DNA of 64,000 bases from Streptomyces sennicomposti (GCF_019890635.1 NZ_JAIOAB010000026.1:26282-90281); one strand, 5' to 3'. Counted from the first letter of the stretch, positions 17,321 through 26,117 are shown. Notes: generated from the letters alone by a model not told the origin. Translations and numbers: made by a program.

Positions 17321-18539
17321 CTATCAGCGGTCACTCGGGCGGAAGATCGCTCTCCATCGCAAGCGCCGGGGGCTGTCTCAGAAGGAGTTCGCCGCCCTGC
17401 TGGACCGTTCCGAGGCATGGCTGTCACAGGTGGAGCGCGGCGTGCGCCGCATCGACCGGATGACCGTGCTGGAGAAGATCGCTGACGTACTGGGCGTTCC
17501 GGTGAGCGAGTTGGCGGCGGAGGCGCCCATCATGGCTGTGGTGACCGACGGCGCTCCCGCCGTGGCTCAACGCCTGCGCCTCGTCCTCAGCTCTGCGCAT
17601 TCACTCAAGGCGTTCCTCGCCCAAGAAGACTCCCCGGCCGAAGTACCGGCCCTTCGCGCGGAGGTCGAGCGGGCCTGGTCCCTCACCCACCAGGGTGATT
17701 TCTCGGGTCTCGCCGACTTGTCGGAAGGGCTGGTTCCTCGTCTGGAGTCCGCCGCACGGTCAACCGTGGAGACGGATCGGGCCGAGTCTTTCCGGTTGCT
17801 CGCCGTCATGTACCAGGCGTGCGGTGCCGCACTCGCCAACATGGGAGAGTCCGATGTCGCCTGGGTCGCTGTCGACCGCGCCGTCGCTGCCGCCGACCGG
17901 GCCGGCGATCCGTTGCTGATGGCGGCCTGTGAGTTCCGGCTGTCGGTTCTCTTCCTCGGCGCCCGGCACTTCGAGCAGGCGGCCATCGTCTCCGGGAGCG
18001 CGGCCGATGCGCTTGAGCCCATGCAGGGATCCGGGCGGGTCGAAGCTGCTGCTCTACGCGGTGCGTTGACTCTGCAACGAGCCGTCGCCGCCGCACGGCT
18101 CAATCTGGCCGAGGATGCGTACGCATACCTTCGCCAGGCCCGTGAACTGGCCGAACACGTCGGTGCCGGACGCAACGACTACAACACCGAGTTCGGCCCG
18201 GCCAACGTCTCCCTGCACGAGGTGTCCGTAGCGGTAGATCTCGGAGACGCCGGGATCGCCCTCCGAGCTGCTCAGGGCGTCGAGGTCTCGGGGCTCTCCG
18301 CGGAGCGGCAAGCCCGTTTCCGGATCGACCTCGCCAGGGCGTACGCCCAGCGTCGGCAGGTGACCGAGGCCGTGTCCGCTCTGCTGACGGCCCGAGAGCT
18401 GGCTCCGCAGCTCACGGGTGCTCTTCCCGTGGTCAAGCAACTGGCCGCGGATCTGCTGGTCATGGACCCGGAACGGTCCGAGGAGCTGCGAGTGCTGGCC
18501 GGAGAGGCTGTCTGGCCGGGAGCAGGGGCCGATATCTGA
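17310..18539 (+). CDS. XRE-family regulator with helical-repeat C-terminus
   Basis: 409 residues from a TTG at 17310 with AAGGGAG seven bases ahead; this start overlaps the ABM gene. An N-terminal helix-turn-helix spans residues ~8-62 (LGRKIALHRKRRGLSQKEFA, then SEAWLSQVERGVRRIDRMTV). The remaining ~340 residues are alpha-helical and look TPR-like (AALANMGESDVAWVAVDRAV, YAYLRQARELAEHV), a layout of peptide- or signal-sensing Streptomyces regulators. It probably controls its own operon through the palindrome at 16886. Confidence 0.85.
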   Translation: MSSDYQRSLGRKIALHRKRRGLSQKEFAALLDRSEAWLSQVERGVRRIDRMTVLEKIADVLGVPVSELAAEAPIMAVVTDGAPAVAQRLRLVLSSAHSLKAFLAQEDSPAEVPALRAEVERAWSLTHQGDFSGLADLSEGLVPRLESAARSTVETDRAESFRLLAVMYQACGAALANMGESDVAWVAVDRAVAAADRAGDPLLMAACEFRLSVLFLGARHFEQAAIVSGSAADALEPMQGSGRVEAAALRGALTLQRAVAAARLNLAEDAYAYLRQARELAEHVGAGRNDYNTEFGPANVSLHEVSVAVDLGDAGIALRAAQGVEVSGLSAERQARFRIDLARAYAQRRQVTEAVSALLTARELAPQLTGALPVVKQLAADLLVMDPERSEELRVLAGEAVWPGAGADI

Positions 18540-18597
18540 GCGAGCGTCCCTCGTGTCGGCAGGCCGAGGTGGCGGTCCTCCGCGCCCGGCGCCGGTG

Positions 18598-18792
18598 TCA
18601 GCGGAACAAGCCCGGCGCCGCGCACCGCTCCAGCGGCTCGGCCGGGCGTTCGGTCCAGTGCCACCAGATGTGGCGGTCGGCGCAGCCCCACAGGGTGCGG
18701 CCGGCTCGTCGGTCGTCGGTCGCCCGTGTCGTGAGGGCGAGGCCGCCGGAGTGCAGGGGGTGACCGCACTCGGGGCGGGTGAGGCCAGTCAG
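18598..18792 (-). CDS. Possible small Cys/Trp-rich protein with CTG start
   Basis: The minus-strand frame ending in the TGA at 18598-18600 reads LTGLTRPECGHPLHSGGLAL ... LWGCADRHIWWHWTERP AEPLERC, up to 64 residues if it starts at the CTG at 18790-18792. That CTG overlaps the stop of the surface-protein gene as CTGA, mirroring the usual ATGA/GTGA coupling; no ATG or GTG is available between them in this frame. The Cys-Gly-His and Trp-rich segments look like real protein rather than random GC-rich translation. It could also be the remnant of a gene that lost its start. Confidence 0.4.
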   Translation of the reverse strand: MTGLTRPECGHPLHSGGLALTTRATDDRRAGRTLWGCADRHIWWHWTERPAEPLERCAAPGLFR

Positions 18793-20216
18793 GGCTGCGT
18801 CTTCTTCTTGCGGATGATGCTCAGGACCGTCGCGCCCAGGACCAGGAGGCTGAGGCCGGTGGCGGCTATCAGGGGGGTGCTGTCCGTGCCGCCGGTTTCG
18901 GCGAGGTCGGTGCCGGGGGTGGCGCCGCCCGCCGTGGCGGGGGTGGGGGCGCTCATGAGCTGGGTCTTCGTGCCGGTCTCGCTGCTCTGGGTGCGGCAGT
19001 CCAGGACGCCGGTGAAGCGCTGCGCGTAGCCGCCCGGGCCCGTGATCGTGAAGTCGTAGGCCTGGTCCTCCTGGAGCGGGACCGTGACCGTCTTCGTCGC
19101 GCCGGCGGGGACGGCGTAGTCGGCGCCCATCAGCGCGAACGTGAACGGCGCGTCGCCCTTGTTGACGGTCCGGATGTCCAGGCCGTCCTTGGCGCAGTTC
19201 TTGGCCGCGGACAGTGCCGGTATCGGGCCCTTCCCGGCCCAGGTGGCGTCGGCGGTCGCGGAGACCGTGGACTCGCTGGAGCCGGCCAGGATCTGCGTCT
19301 GGCTGCGGCTGTCGGAGGTGAAGGCGCGGCCCACCGGTACCGTCGTGGAGGCCTGGACGGTCAGTTCGGCCGTGCCGTCCGCGCCGCCCGACGCGTGGGA
19401 GGCGTCGTCGCCCTTGTTCTTGGGCAGGTCGAAGTAGAGCCGGCTGCCGTTCTTCGCGGACGTGACCGGCTTGCCGTTCTTGTCGACGATCCGCACCCCG
19501 GCGGCCGCGTCGGCCGGCGGTATCACCGTCACACCGGCGGCGTCGGTGCGCACCGTCACCGGGCCGAGCCGCTCGCCGGGCCGGCCGGAGACGGCGGGCG
19601 GGTCCAGCGCCAGCGACGCCTTCGGCTCGGCCGCCTCGCGGGCGCTGCCCTGGAGGTAGTCCGCGAGCTTCTCGGCCTCCGGGTCGACGGCGTCGACGTG
19701 CGCGCCGTCGGAGTAGCGCCAGATGGCCACCTGGGTGCCGGCCGCCGCGTCCTGCTCGGTCAGGTTCCTGACGCCCGCCTTGGCCGCCAGCGCCGCCAGG
19801 TCGTTCACCTGCGGGTAGGAGTGCTGGAGGATCCAGCGGATCTTCCCGGCGTGCGTGTTGGCGCCGAGCGACGTGCCGCTCCAGGGCGTCTCCTGGTACC
19901 GGGCGTCCCGCTGCGTGGGGGTGAGCAGGTCGACGCAGTACGTCTGCAGCGTGCCGCCGCCGTCCACGGACATCTCGAACAGCCCCGCGGACACCTGGTG
20001 GTCGCCGCTCTCGTCATGGACGACCGCGGCGCCGTACGTCTTGAGGCCGCCCATGGTCGCGGTGGCGCCGCTCTGACTCTGCGCCTGCGCGTCGGCGGCG
20101 GCCGGGCCGGCGCCGGCCAGCACACCGGCGGCGACGAGTCCGGACGTCAGGACCGCGGCGGCCAGACGGGCCGTCCCGCTCCCGCGCACGGACGGCGCAG
20201 AGTACGAAGCACACAC
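18789..20216 (-). CDS. Thioester-domain surface protein with LAETG sortase signal
   Basis: 475 residues from GTG 20216, preceded by AAGGGGA. Signal peptide at residues 1-40 ending GPAAADA. Residues ~75-190 form a thioester (TQ) adhesin domain: Cys in TYCVDLLTPT (~93) and Gln in GTQVAIWRY (~160) are placed to make the internal Cys-Gln bond that lets such proteins attach covalently to surfaces. Beta-sandwich repeats follow. The C-terminus has LAETGG (~437), a membrane helix and RKKKTQP, the signal for class E sortases that anchor proteins to the wall in Streptomyces. It is a stand-alone transcript apart from the possible small gene overlapping its end. Confidence 0.9.
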   Translation of the reverse strand: MCASYSAPSVRGSGTARLAAAVLTSGLVAAGVLAGAGPAAADAQAQSQSGATATMGGLKTYGAAVVHDESGDHQVSAGLFEMSVDGGGTLQTYCVDLLTPTQRDARYQETPWSGTSLGANTHAGKIRWILQHSYPQVNDLAALAAKAGVRNLTEQDAAAGTQVAIWRYSDGAHVDAVDPEAEKLADYLQGSAREAAEPKASLALDPPAVSGRPGERLGPVTVRTDAAGVTVIPPADAAAGVRIVDKNGKPVTSAKNGSRLYFDLPKNKGDDASHASGGADGTAELTVQASTTVPVGRAFTSDSRSQTQILAGSSESTVSATADATWAGKGPIPALSAAKNCAKDGLDIRTVNKGDAPFTFALMGADYAVPAGATKTVTVPLQEDQAYDFTITGPGGYAQRFTGVLDCRTQSSETGTKTQLMSAPTPATAGGATPGTDLAETGGTDSTPLIAATGLSLLVLGATVLSIIRKKKTQP

Positions 20217-20392
20217 AGAATTCCCCTTCGAGCAGGACCCGTTGACGTGGGGGCCGGTCCCACCAGCAGAATCTTCGAGCTCAGGAAGCCACGTCGGCAT
20301 CCTAAAGATCTCCCGCACCACGGTTTGCTGTCAGATCGTCAGACGGCTGATCCGCGTCGGAATCGTTATCTCGTCCTGACTGACCGCTGTCG

Positions 20393-20893
20393 TCACGTCA
20401 CAGCCACGGGCTCACGCTCCTGTTCGGGGGCCGGCTCCGCGGCCGGCGTCTCCCATCGCGGTTCGGGCCGCGCGGACGCGGCGTCGTCCGGTTCCTGTGC
20501 GGGCGGACCCGCGGGCGGCGCCGTACCCGGCTCCTGCCGGACGGTGCGGCGGAAGGCCGCCGTCCCGCGCGACAGGTCGTGGCCGATGGCCACGGCGTCG
20601 ATGTCCGCCCAGGTGCGGGAGTTGCCCTCGCGGCCCTCCGAGCGCACCTTCAGCCGGCCCTGCACCACCACCGGGTCCCCCACGCTCAGCGAGGCCACGG
20701 TGTTCGCGGCGAGCTGGCGGTTGGCCCACACCGTGAAGAAGTTGGTGTGGCCGTCCTTCCAGGCGTTCTTCTCCCGGTCCCAGTAGCGCGCGGTGACCGC
20801 CAGCCGGAACCGCGCCGACGCGCCGGTCTCCGGGTCCCGGTACATCGGCCGGGTCGCCACGTTGCCCACCGCGCAGATCATCGTCTCGTTCAT
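20393..20893 (-). CDS. ssbB: Single-stranded DNA-binding protein, SsbB-like
   Basis: 166 residues, ATG behind GGAGGGG. OB-fold of the SSB family: MNETMICAVGNVATRPMYRD, RFRLAVTARYWD, FFTVWANRQLAANTVASL and GDPVVVQGRLKVR. The C-terminal third is Pro/Glu-rich and ends EREPVAVT; the acidic DDEIPF-type tail that recruits replication proteins is absent. Streptomyces has a tail-less paralogue, SsbB, linked to chromosome segregation in sporulating hyphae, and that form fits the absence of the tail and the neighbouring septation genes. An upstream in-frame extension is low-complexity. Confidence 0.85.
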   Translation of the reverse strand: MNETMICAVGNVATRPMYRDPETGASARFRLAVTARYWDREKNAWKDGHTNFFTVWANRQLAANTVASLSVGDPVVVQGRLKVRSEGREGNSRTWADIDAVAIGHDLSRGTAAFRRTVRQEPGTAPPAGPPAQEPDDAASARPEPRWETPAAEPAPEQEREPVAVT

Positions 20894-21097
20894 CCTCAAG
20901 CCCCTCCCTCGCCCGGCCGTCCGGTCCGGGCGGGCACGCGTACGGGCCCGTCCCGTACGGCTGCGTCCGCCGCGCCGACCGCGTCCGTCGCGATCGCCGC
21001 GGCACCAGACTGCCGCCGCCGGGCCGGGCCCGCTGAGCCCTGTGGACCACCGCCTGCCTGTGGAAAACTCCGTCACCCGGAAGGGTGGATCAGGCCC

Positions 21098-24000
21098 TCA
21101 CCGTCCTCCCGAACCCGCCCCCGTGACCCGGGCGTACTGCTCCCGCACCTCCCGGTACCGCAGCAGCTCCGCCGCCACCGGGTCCAGCACCCTGGCCCGG
21201 CCGCACCCGGCGGCCGCCTCCCGCAATCGGCGCTCGGCCTCCTGGCCGTACCGCCGCGCGGGCCCGCGGGCCGCGATACGGCAGCTCCACTCCACGATCG
21301 GACCGCCGACGATGCCCGCGATCATCAGCAGCACCGGCACCCACAGGTTCGGGGCCATCACCCCGGCGATCTGGCCGACCAGCCACAGACCGCCGACGAC
21401 CTGGAGGATCGTCATCGAGGCCTGGGCCAGGACCGCGGCCGGCCACCAGCCGGGACGCGGCGGGCGGCCCGGGGGCAGTCCGGCCCGCGCCGCCAGTTCG
21501 TCCAGCGCCTCGGGCAGCCCCTGCGCCCCGCGCACCGCGGCCTCGCGGATCGCCTGGGCCCACGGCGCCGGCAGTCCCGCCGACGCCCGCTCGGCCACCG
21601 TGCGCACCGCCTGTTCGACGCGCTGCCGCGCGGTCGCCTCCTCGTCCGGCTGCGTCCGCACCGGGATACGGCCCGTGGGAGGTTCGCGCCGGTCCTGGTA
21701 CCACCGCCACAGCCGCAGCCACGGCGTCCCGCAGGCCCGGCCCGCGTTGCGCAGCCAGGCGCGTTCAGCCGCCTCGCCCGCCGCGATCGCGCCCACTGCG
21801 TCCGCGAGCCGCGCCGCGAACTCCTCGCGCGCCTCCTCGCTCAGGCCGACCCGCCGCCGGGTGGCGTAGACGGGACGCAGCCGGTCCGCCGCCGCGTCCA
21901 CGTCGGCCGAGATCCGCCGGCCCGCGGCCCCGCGCTCGGACACGAACTGCCCGAGCGCCTCGCGCAGTTCGGGCACGCCGTCGCCGGTGAGCGCGGACAG
22001 CGCGAGCACGGTCGCGCCCGGCTCGCCGTGCTCCCCGAGGGCGATGCCGTCCTCGTCCAGCAGACGCCGCAGATCGTCCAGGACCTGGTCGGCGGCCTCG
22101 CCGGGCAGCCGGTCCACCTGGTTGAGGACGACGAACATGACCTCGGCGTGGCCCGACAGCGGGCGCAGGTACCGCTCGTGGAGGACGGCGTCGGCGTACT
22201 TCTCCGGGTCGACGACCCAGATCACCGCGTCCACCAGCCCGAGGATGCGGTCCACGTGCTCGCGGTGCTGCACGGCGGCCGAGTCGTGGTCGGGCAGGTC
22301 CACCAGGACCAGGCCCCGCAACTGCGGGTCCGCGTCCGGTCCCTGGAGTGGCCGCCTGCGCAGCCGGCCCGGGATGCCGAGCCGGTCGATCAGACTGGCC
22401 GCGCCGTCGCTCCAACTGCAGGCGATGGGCGCCGCGGTGGTCGGACGGCGTACGCCGGTCTCCGAGATGGCCACCCCGGCCAGGGCGTTGAACAGCTGCG
22501 ACTTGCCGCTGCCGGTCGCGCCCGCGATGGCGATGACGGTGTGCTGCCCGGACAGCCGGCGCCGCGCCGCCGCCTCGTCCAGCACGCGGCCCGCCTCGGC
22601 GAGGGTGCGGTTGTCCAGCCGGGTGCGGGAGAGGCCGACCAGTTCGCGCAACGCGTCCAGGCGCGAGCGCAGCGGGCCGTCGTACGCGAGGGGCGGCGCG
22701 GGCATCGACCTGGTGACGCGGGGCTCCGCCGGTACGAGGTCGGCGGCGCCGGACTCGGTGACGCGCCGGGCGATCAGCCCGTCGTCCCAGACCCCGTCCG
22801 CCTCCGTACGGCCGTGGGCGTCGTCGTCGTGCGCACGCGCGTCCCCGCCGTCGTCACCGTCGCCCGCGCGCGCGTGGCGGTCCTCGTCCCGCACGCGCGC
22901 GTACTGCTCGTGCTGCCGTGCGCGCGGCTGCTGCTCGTCCTGCCGGACGCGGGCCTGCTGCTCGTCGTCGCGTGCGCGGGCGGGGTGGCGTCCGTCGTCG
23001 TAGGCGTCGTAGGCGCGGGCGTGCTGGTCGCCGTCCCGCGCGGGTGCGGGTCCGGAGCCGTCGCGTACGCGTGCGCGGGGGCCGTCGTCGCGTACGCGCG
23101 CGTGCTGGTCGTCGTCCCGTACGCGGGCGTGCTGCTCGTCGTCCCGTACGCGCGCGTGGCGGTCCTCGTAGCGGGCGGAGACGCGGCCGGAACCGGTCCC
23201 GTCCCTCCGGTCGCCGGCCCCGGCGGCGTCCTGCGCGGCCACGGCGGCCCCACGGGCACGGCCCGCCCCGCCGATCCCCGGGCCGCCCGGACTCCCCGCC
23301 CCGACGCCCGGACTCCGCGACACGCCGGGGCTCCCGGACACGCCGGTACCCCGGACGCCCCGGGCACCCCGAGCGCCGTCCGCTCCGCCGACGCCTCCCG
23401 AGCCGCTGGACCCCGAGCCGGCGGACCCGCCCGTACTCGCCGATCCACCCGAGCCGCCCGAGCCGGCCGACCTCGCAACTGCCCCGTACCCCCCGGCCCC
23501 GGCGGAGGGCAGGAACTCCACCGTCCGGCCGCCCTGTTCCGCGCTCCCCCGCCGCGCGCCGCCCTGGCCGCGGGCCGTACCACCCTGGGCGTCTCCCCCG
23601 GCCCCCCGGACACGCTCCGTACCGCCCTGCCCCCGCGCGGAGCCCGCCGGACCCCGCGCGGAGCCCGCCGAAGCCTGATCGGACCCGGCCGTTCCCCGCT
23701 CGGAGCCCGTCGCGACGCGCTCGGCCCCCGCCCGCGCGACCCGGGCGTACCCGGACCCCGTACGGGTGAACTCCGAGCCGGGCCGCACCCGTCCCGCACC
23801 GGACGGCGCACGCTCCGACTCCACGCCGCCCCGCTGCGACTCCGCGCCGCCCCGCCCCGTCTCCGCACCGGCCGGAACCGGCCTCGTACGCGACGGGACC
23901 GGTTCGCGCCCGGAGGAGACGCCGTCCGCCGCCGACGGCGAGACGCGCCCGGCCTCGTCACCGCTCCCCGGCCGCACCTGCCTCTCCCGGTCCTGCCTCT

Positions 24001-24190
24001 CCCGGTCCTGCCTCTCCCGGTCCTGCCTCTCCCGGTCCTGCCGTTCCCGGCTCTGCCCTTCCCGGCTCTGCCCTTCCCGGCTCTGCCCTTCCCGGCCTTG
24101 CTCCTCCACGGCCCCCGCGCCCTCCGCGCGGGCGGAGGGTCCCGTCCCGGCGGTGTGTTCCGTTTGGTCCTGATCAGTGACGGCGGTCAC
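21098..24190 (-). CDS. dynB: Dynamin-like GTPase DynB with huge repetitive N-terminus
   Basis: 1030 residues, GTG start four bases after the upstream stop with GGAGAGG. The GTPase domain begins near residue 497: P-loop GATGSGKSQLFN (~553), VLVDLPDHDS and VLNQVDRLPG. Two membrane segments follow near 920-965 (ILQVVGGLWLVGQIAGV ... VPVLLMIAGIVGGPIVEW). With the GTPase gene upstream this matches the dynAB operon, whose products stabilise FtsZ rings during sporulation septation, DynB being the membrane partner. The first ~490 residues are low-complexity: RERQDRERQ-type repeats, Gly/Ser/Thr runs, and DDEQHARVR-type repeats. I know of no such long extension in the family. Confidence 0.85.
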   Translation of the reverse strand: MTAVTDQDQTEHTAGTGPSARAEGAGAVEEQGREGQSREGQSREGQSRERQDRERQDRERQDRERQDRERQVRPGSGDEAGRVSPSAADGVSSGREPVPSRTRPVPAGAETGRGGAESQRGGVESERAPSGAGRVRPGSEFTRTGSGYARVARAGAERVATGSERGTAGSDQASAGSARGPAGSARGQGGTERVRGAGGDAQGGTARGQGGARRGSAEQGGRTVEFLPSAGAGGYGAVARSAGSGGSGGSASTGGSAGSGSSGSGGVGGADGARGARGVRGTGVSGSPGVSRSPGVGAGSPGGPGIGGAGRARGAAVAAQDAAGAGDRRDGTGSGRVSARYEDRHARVRDDEQHARVRDDDQHARVRDDGPRARVRDGSGPAPARDGDQHARAYDAYDDGRHPARARDDEQQARVRQDEQQPRARQHEQYARVRDEDRHARAGDGDDGGDARAHDDDAHGRTEADGVWDDGLIARRVTESGAADLVPAEPRVTRSMPAPPLAYDGPLRSRLDALRELVGLSRTRLDNRTLAEAGRVLDEAAARRRLSGQHTVIAIAGATGSGKSQLFNALAGVAISETGVRRPTTAAPIACSWSDGAASLIDRLGIPGRLRRRPLQGPDADPQLRGLVLVDLPDHDSAAVQHREHVDRILGLVDAVIWVVDPEKYADAVLHERYLRPLSGHAEVMFVVLNQVDRLPGEAADQVLDDLRRLLDEDGIALGEHGEPGATVLALSALTGDGVPELREALGQFVSERGAAGRRISADVDAAADRLRPVYATRRRVGLSEEAREEFAARLADAVGAIAAGEAAERAWLRNAGRACGTPWLRLWRWYQDRREPPTGRIPVRTQPDEEATARQRVEQAVRTVAERASAGLPAPWAQAIREAAVRGAQGLPEALDELAARAGLPPGRPPRPGWWPAAVLAQASMTILQVVGGLWLVGQIAGVMAPNLWVPVLLMIAGIVGGPIVEWSCRIAARGPARRYGQEAERRLREAAAGCGRARVLDPVAAELLRYREVREQYARVTGAGSGGR
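22850..23180. repeat. Degenerate repeat encoding DDEQHARVR units in dynB
   Basis: Roughly ten diverged in-frame units of about 27-33 bases encode motifs such as EDRHARVRDDEQHARVRDDD. They alternate acidic and Arg/His residues with no hydrophobic core, so this part of the protein is likely disordered. Confidence 0.7.
23978..24097. repeat. Eight tandem 15-bp units in dynB
   Basis: Four copies of CTGCCTCTCCCGGTC, one intermediate unit and three CTGCCCTTCCCGGCY-type units follow without interruption. They keep the frame and encode repeats of five residues (RERQD, REGQS) on the minus strand near residues 31-70 of DynB. Confidence 0.9.
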
Positions 24191-24193
24191 CGG

Positions 24194-25798
24194 TCACCTC
24201 TCCTTCAGCAGTACGGACAGCGCGGCGATCAGTTCGGCCTGGGGCTCCGGCTGGACTTCCAGGGCGTCGAGCGGGGCCAGCCGGCGCTCCCGCTCCACGT
24301 GCATCACCCGGTCCAGGTAGTCGGCGAGCAGCCGCCCGGCGCGGTCGCGCAGCCGCAGCGCGCCGTGGGCGCCGATCCGCTCGGCGAGCCCCTCGCCGGC
24401 GGACCGTCCCCGGCGGCCGCCCAGCAGCCCGGTGGCGGCCAGCGCGGCGACGACCTCGGGGTCCGGCGCGACGCTGCGGTCCAGTTCGCGGACCTCGTCC
24501 TCGGCGTACTCCTCCAGCTCGCGCCGCCAGCGCCGGACGGCGAGCCCGATGCGGTGCTCGGAACTCTCCACCGAGGGGGCGCGGTCGGCCAGTCCCGGGG
24601 CGGCGGCTGCCGGCTCGCGCCGCCAGGCGTCGTCGACGCGCTCGTCGGCTGCGGTGACGGCGCACAGCAGCAGCGCGCCGAGGCTCTCCACGAGCGCGTC
24701 GAGCAGTTCCCCGGCGGTGCAGTCCAGGGGGAAGGCCCGCCAGCGTTTCAGGGCGTCCCCGGCGAGCACGGCGCCCGCCTGGAGGCGGCCCCGCACGCGC
24801 GCGTACTCGCCGTCGTAGGCGCTGTCGACGGCCGAGGTGAGCCGCAGCGCGGCCGAGTACTGCGCGGCGGCGGCGCTGGCCAGTTCGGGCATGCGCGCCT
24901 TGAGCGAGTCCAGCAGGCCGTGAGCGGTGCGGGCCGTGGTGTGCTGCCGGGCGGCGGGATCCTGCGCCTGGTGGGCGAGCCAGGCCCGCAGCGGGGCCAC
25001 GGCGGTGGCGGGCAGCAGTCCGCCGCCCCAGGCGGACTCGGGCAGTTCGGGCACCGTGAAGCGCGGGACGTCGCCGAGCCCGGCCTTGGCGAGCAGCGCC
25101 CCGTACTGCCGGGAGACCTCGGAGACGACCTGGTGCGGCACCCGGTCCAGCACCGTCACGAGCGTGGCGTCGTAGTCCTTGGCGGTGCGCAGCAGATGCC
25201 AGGGGACGGCGTCGGCGTACCGGGCGGCGGTGGTGACCATCACCCAGATGTCGGCGGCGCACAGCAGCTCGGCGGCCAGGACGCGGTTGTCGGCGACCAG
25301 CGAGTCGACGTCGGGGGCGTCCAGCAGGGCGAGGCCGGGGGGCAGCGTGTCGACGGTCTCGATGCGCAGCACGCGCGGGGCGTCGTCGGGCGCGGGCAGG
25401 TCGTCGGCGGGGTCCTGCTGGGGCTCCCAGACGCGGGTGAGGCCGGGCAGCACCCGCATGCCGCTGAACCAGTGCTGGTCCTCCGGGTGGCACACCAGGA
25501 CCGGGTTGCGGGTGGTCGGGCGCAACACGCCGGCCTCGCTGACGCGCCGTCCGACGAGGGAGTTGACGAGGGTGGACTTCCCTGCGCCGGTGGAACCCCC
25601 GATGACGGCCAGCAGCGGCGCCTCCGGGTCGCGCAGCCGCGGCACCAGGTAGTCGTCGAGCTGGGCGAGCAGTTCGTCGCGGTTGGCACGCGCGCGTGGC
25701 GCCCCCGGGACCGGGAGCGGGAAGCGCGCGGCGGCGACACGGTCGCGCAGGGCGGAGAGTGCGTCGAGCAGCTGAGGCCGTACGTCCAAGGTCACCAC
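24194..25798 (-). CDS. dynA: Dynamin-like GTPase DynA
   Basis: 534 residues from GTG 25798 (VVTLDVRPQLLDALSALRDR); GTG 25795 and an upstream ATG giving MLQNSLKIGHSSH are alternatives and no start has a clear ribosome site. P-loop GGSTGAGKSTLVNSLVG near residue 66, switch-like RPTTRNP, GTPase Asp in LLDAPDVDS, and the NKxD-like region LVTVLDRVPHQV. The C-terminal half is helical without obvious membrane spans. It lies four bases ahead of dynB, so the two are coupled. The family acts at the sporulation septum; this protein is thought to be recruited through its membrane partner DynB. Confidence 0.85.
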   Translation of the reverse strand: MVTLDVRPQLLDALSALRDRVAAARFPLPVPGAPRARANRDELLAQLDDYLVPRLRDPEAPLLAVIGGSTGAGKSTLVNSLVGRRVSEAGVLRPTTRNPVLVCHPEDQHWFSGMRVLPGLTRVWEPQQDPADDLPAPDDAPRVLRIETVDTLPPGLALLDAPDVDSLVADNRVLAAELLCAADIWVMVTTAARYADAVPWHLLRTAKDYDATLVTVLDRVPHQVVSEVSRQYGALLAKAGLGDVPRFTVPELPESAWGGGLLPATAVAPLRAWLAHQAQDPAARQHTTARTAHGLLDSLKARMPELASAAAAQYSAALRLTSAVDSAYDGEYARVRGRLQAGAVLAGDALKRWRAFPLDCTAGELLDALVESLGALLLCAVTAADERVDDAWRREPAAAAPGLADRAPSVESSEHRIGLAVRRWRRELEEYAEDEVRELDRSVAPDPEVVAALAATGLLGGRRGRSAGEGLAERIGAHGALRLRDRAGRLLADYLDRVMHVERERRLAPLDALEVQPEPQAELIAALSVLLKER

Positions 25799-25804
25799 AT
25801 GTGA
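25792..25804. promoter_or_regulatory. Palindrome with BldD-like half-sites at the dynA start
   Basis: TCAC-CACAT-GTGA overlaps the dynA initiation codons. Its outer halves match those of BldD boxes (TNAC...GTNA), the developmental repressor's sites, but the central C-W-G is missing. Weak support. Confidence 0.25.
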
Positions 25805-26117
25805 AGAATGCCCAATTTTGAGGGAATTCTGAAGCATATGAGCATGCTCGCGCGCCGACAGAACAGATGGGGCGGAAGGGATCACTGGGACGCGGGCACA
25901 GGCCAGGCATAACGAGTGCACAACACCCGGTGCGCGAGGCGTGAAAAGCGATGCACGATTCGTACCTGCCTGCGATTATCGGGAGCGCTTCACCGAACCT
26001 CCACACCGAGCCACGGAGGCGAAGCAGCAGGGACATGGACCCGGGAGCCCTATCCTTGTCCCCGGCGACGTCACGGATCAGCCACACCGGGCACCACGAC
26101 CGCGACGATCACACCAG
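25805..26117. other. Intergenic region, dynA upstream to tRNA-Arg
   Basis: About 310 bases without a gene. It has stretches of lower GC (near 25810-25850 and 25910-26000) expected of the dynA promoter and the tRNA promoter. No repeat or further gene seen. Confidence 0.5.
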
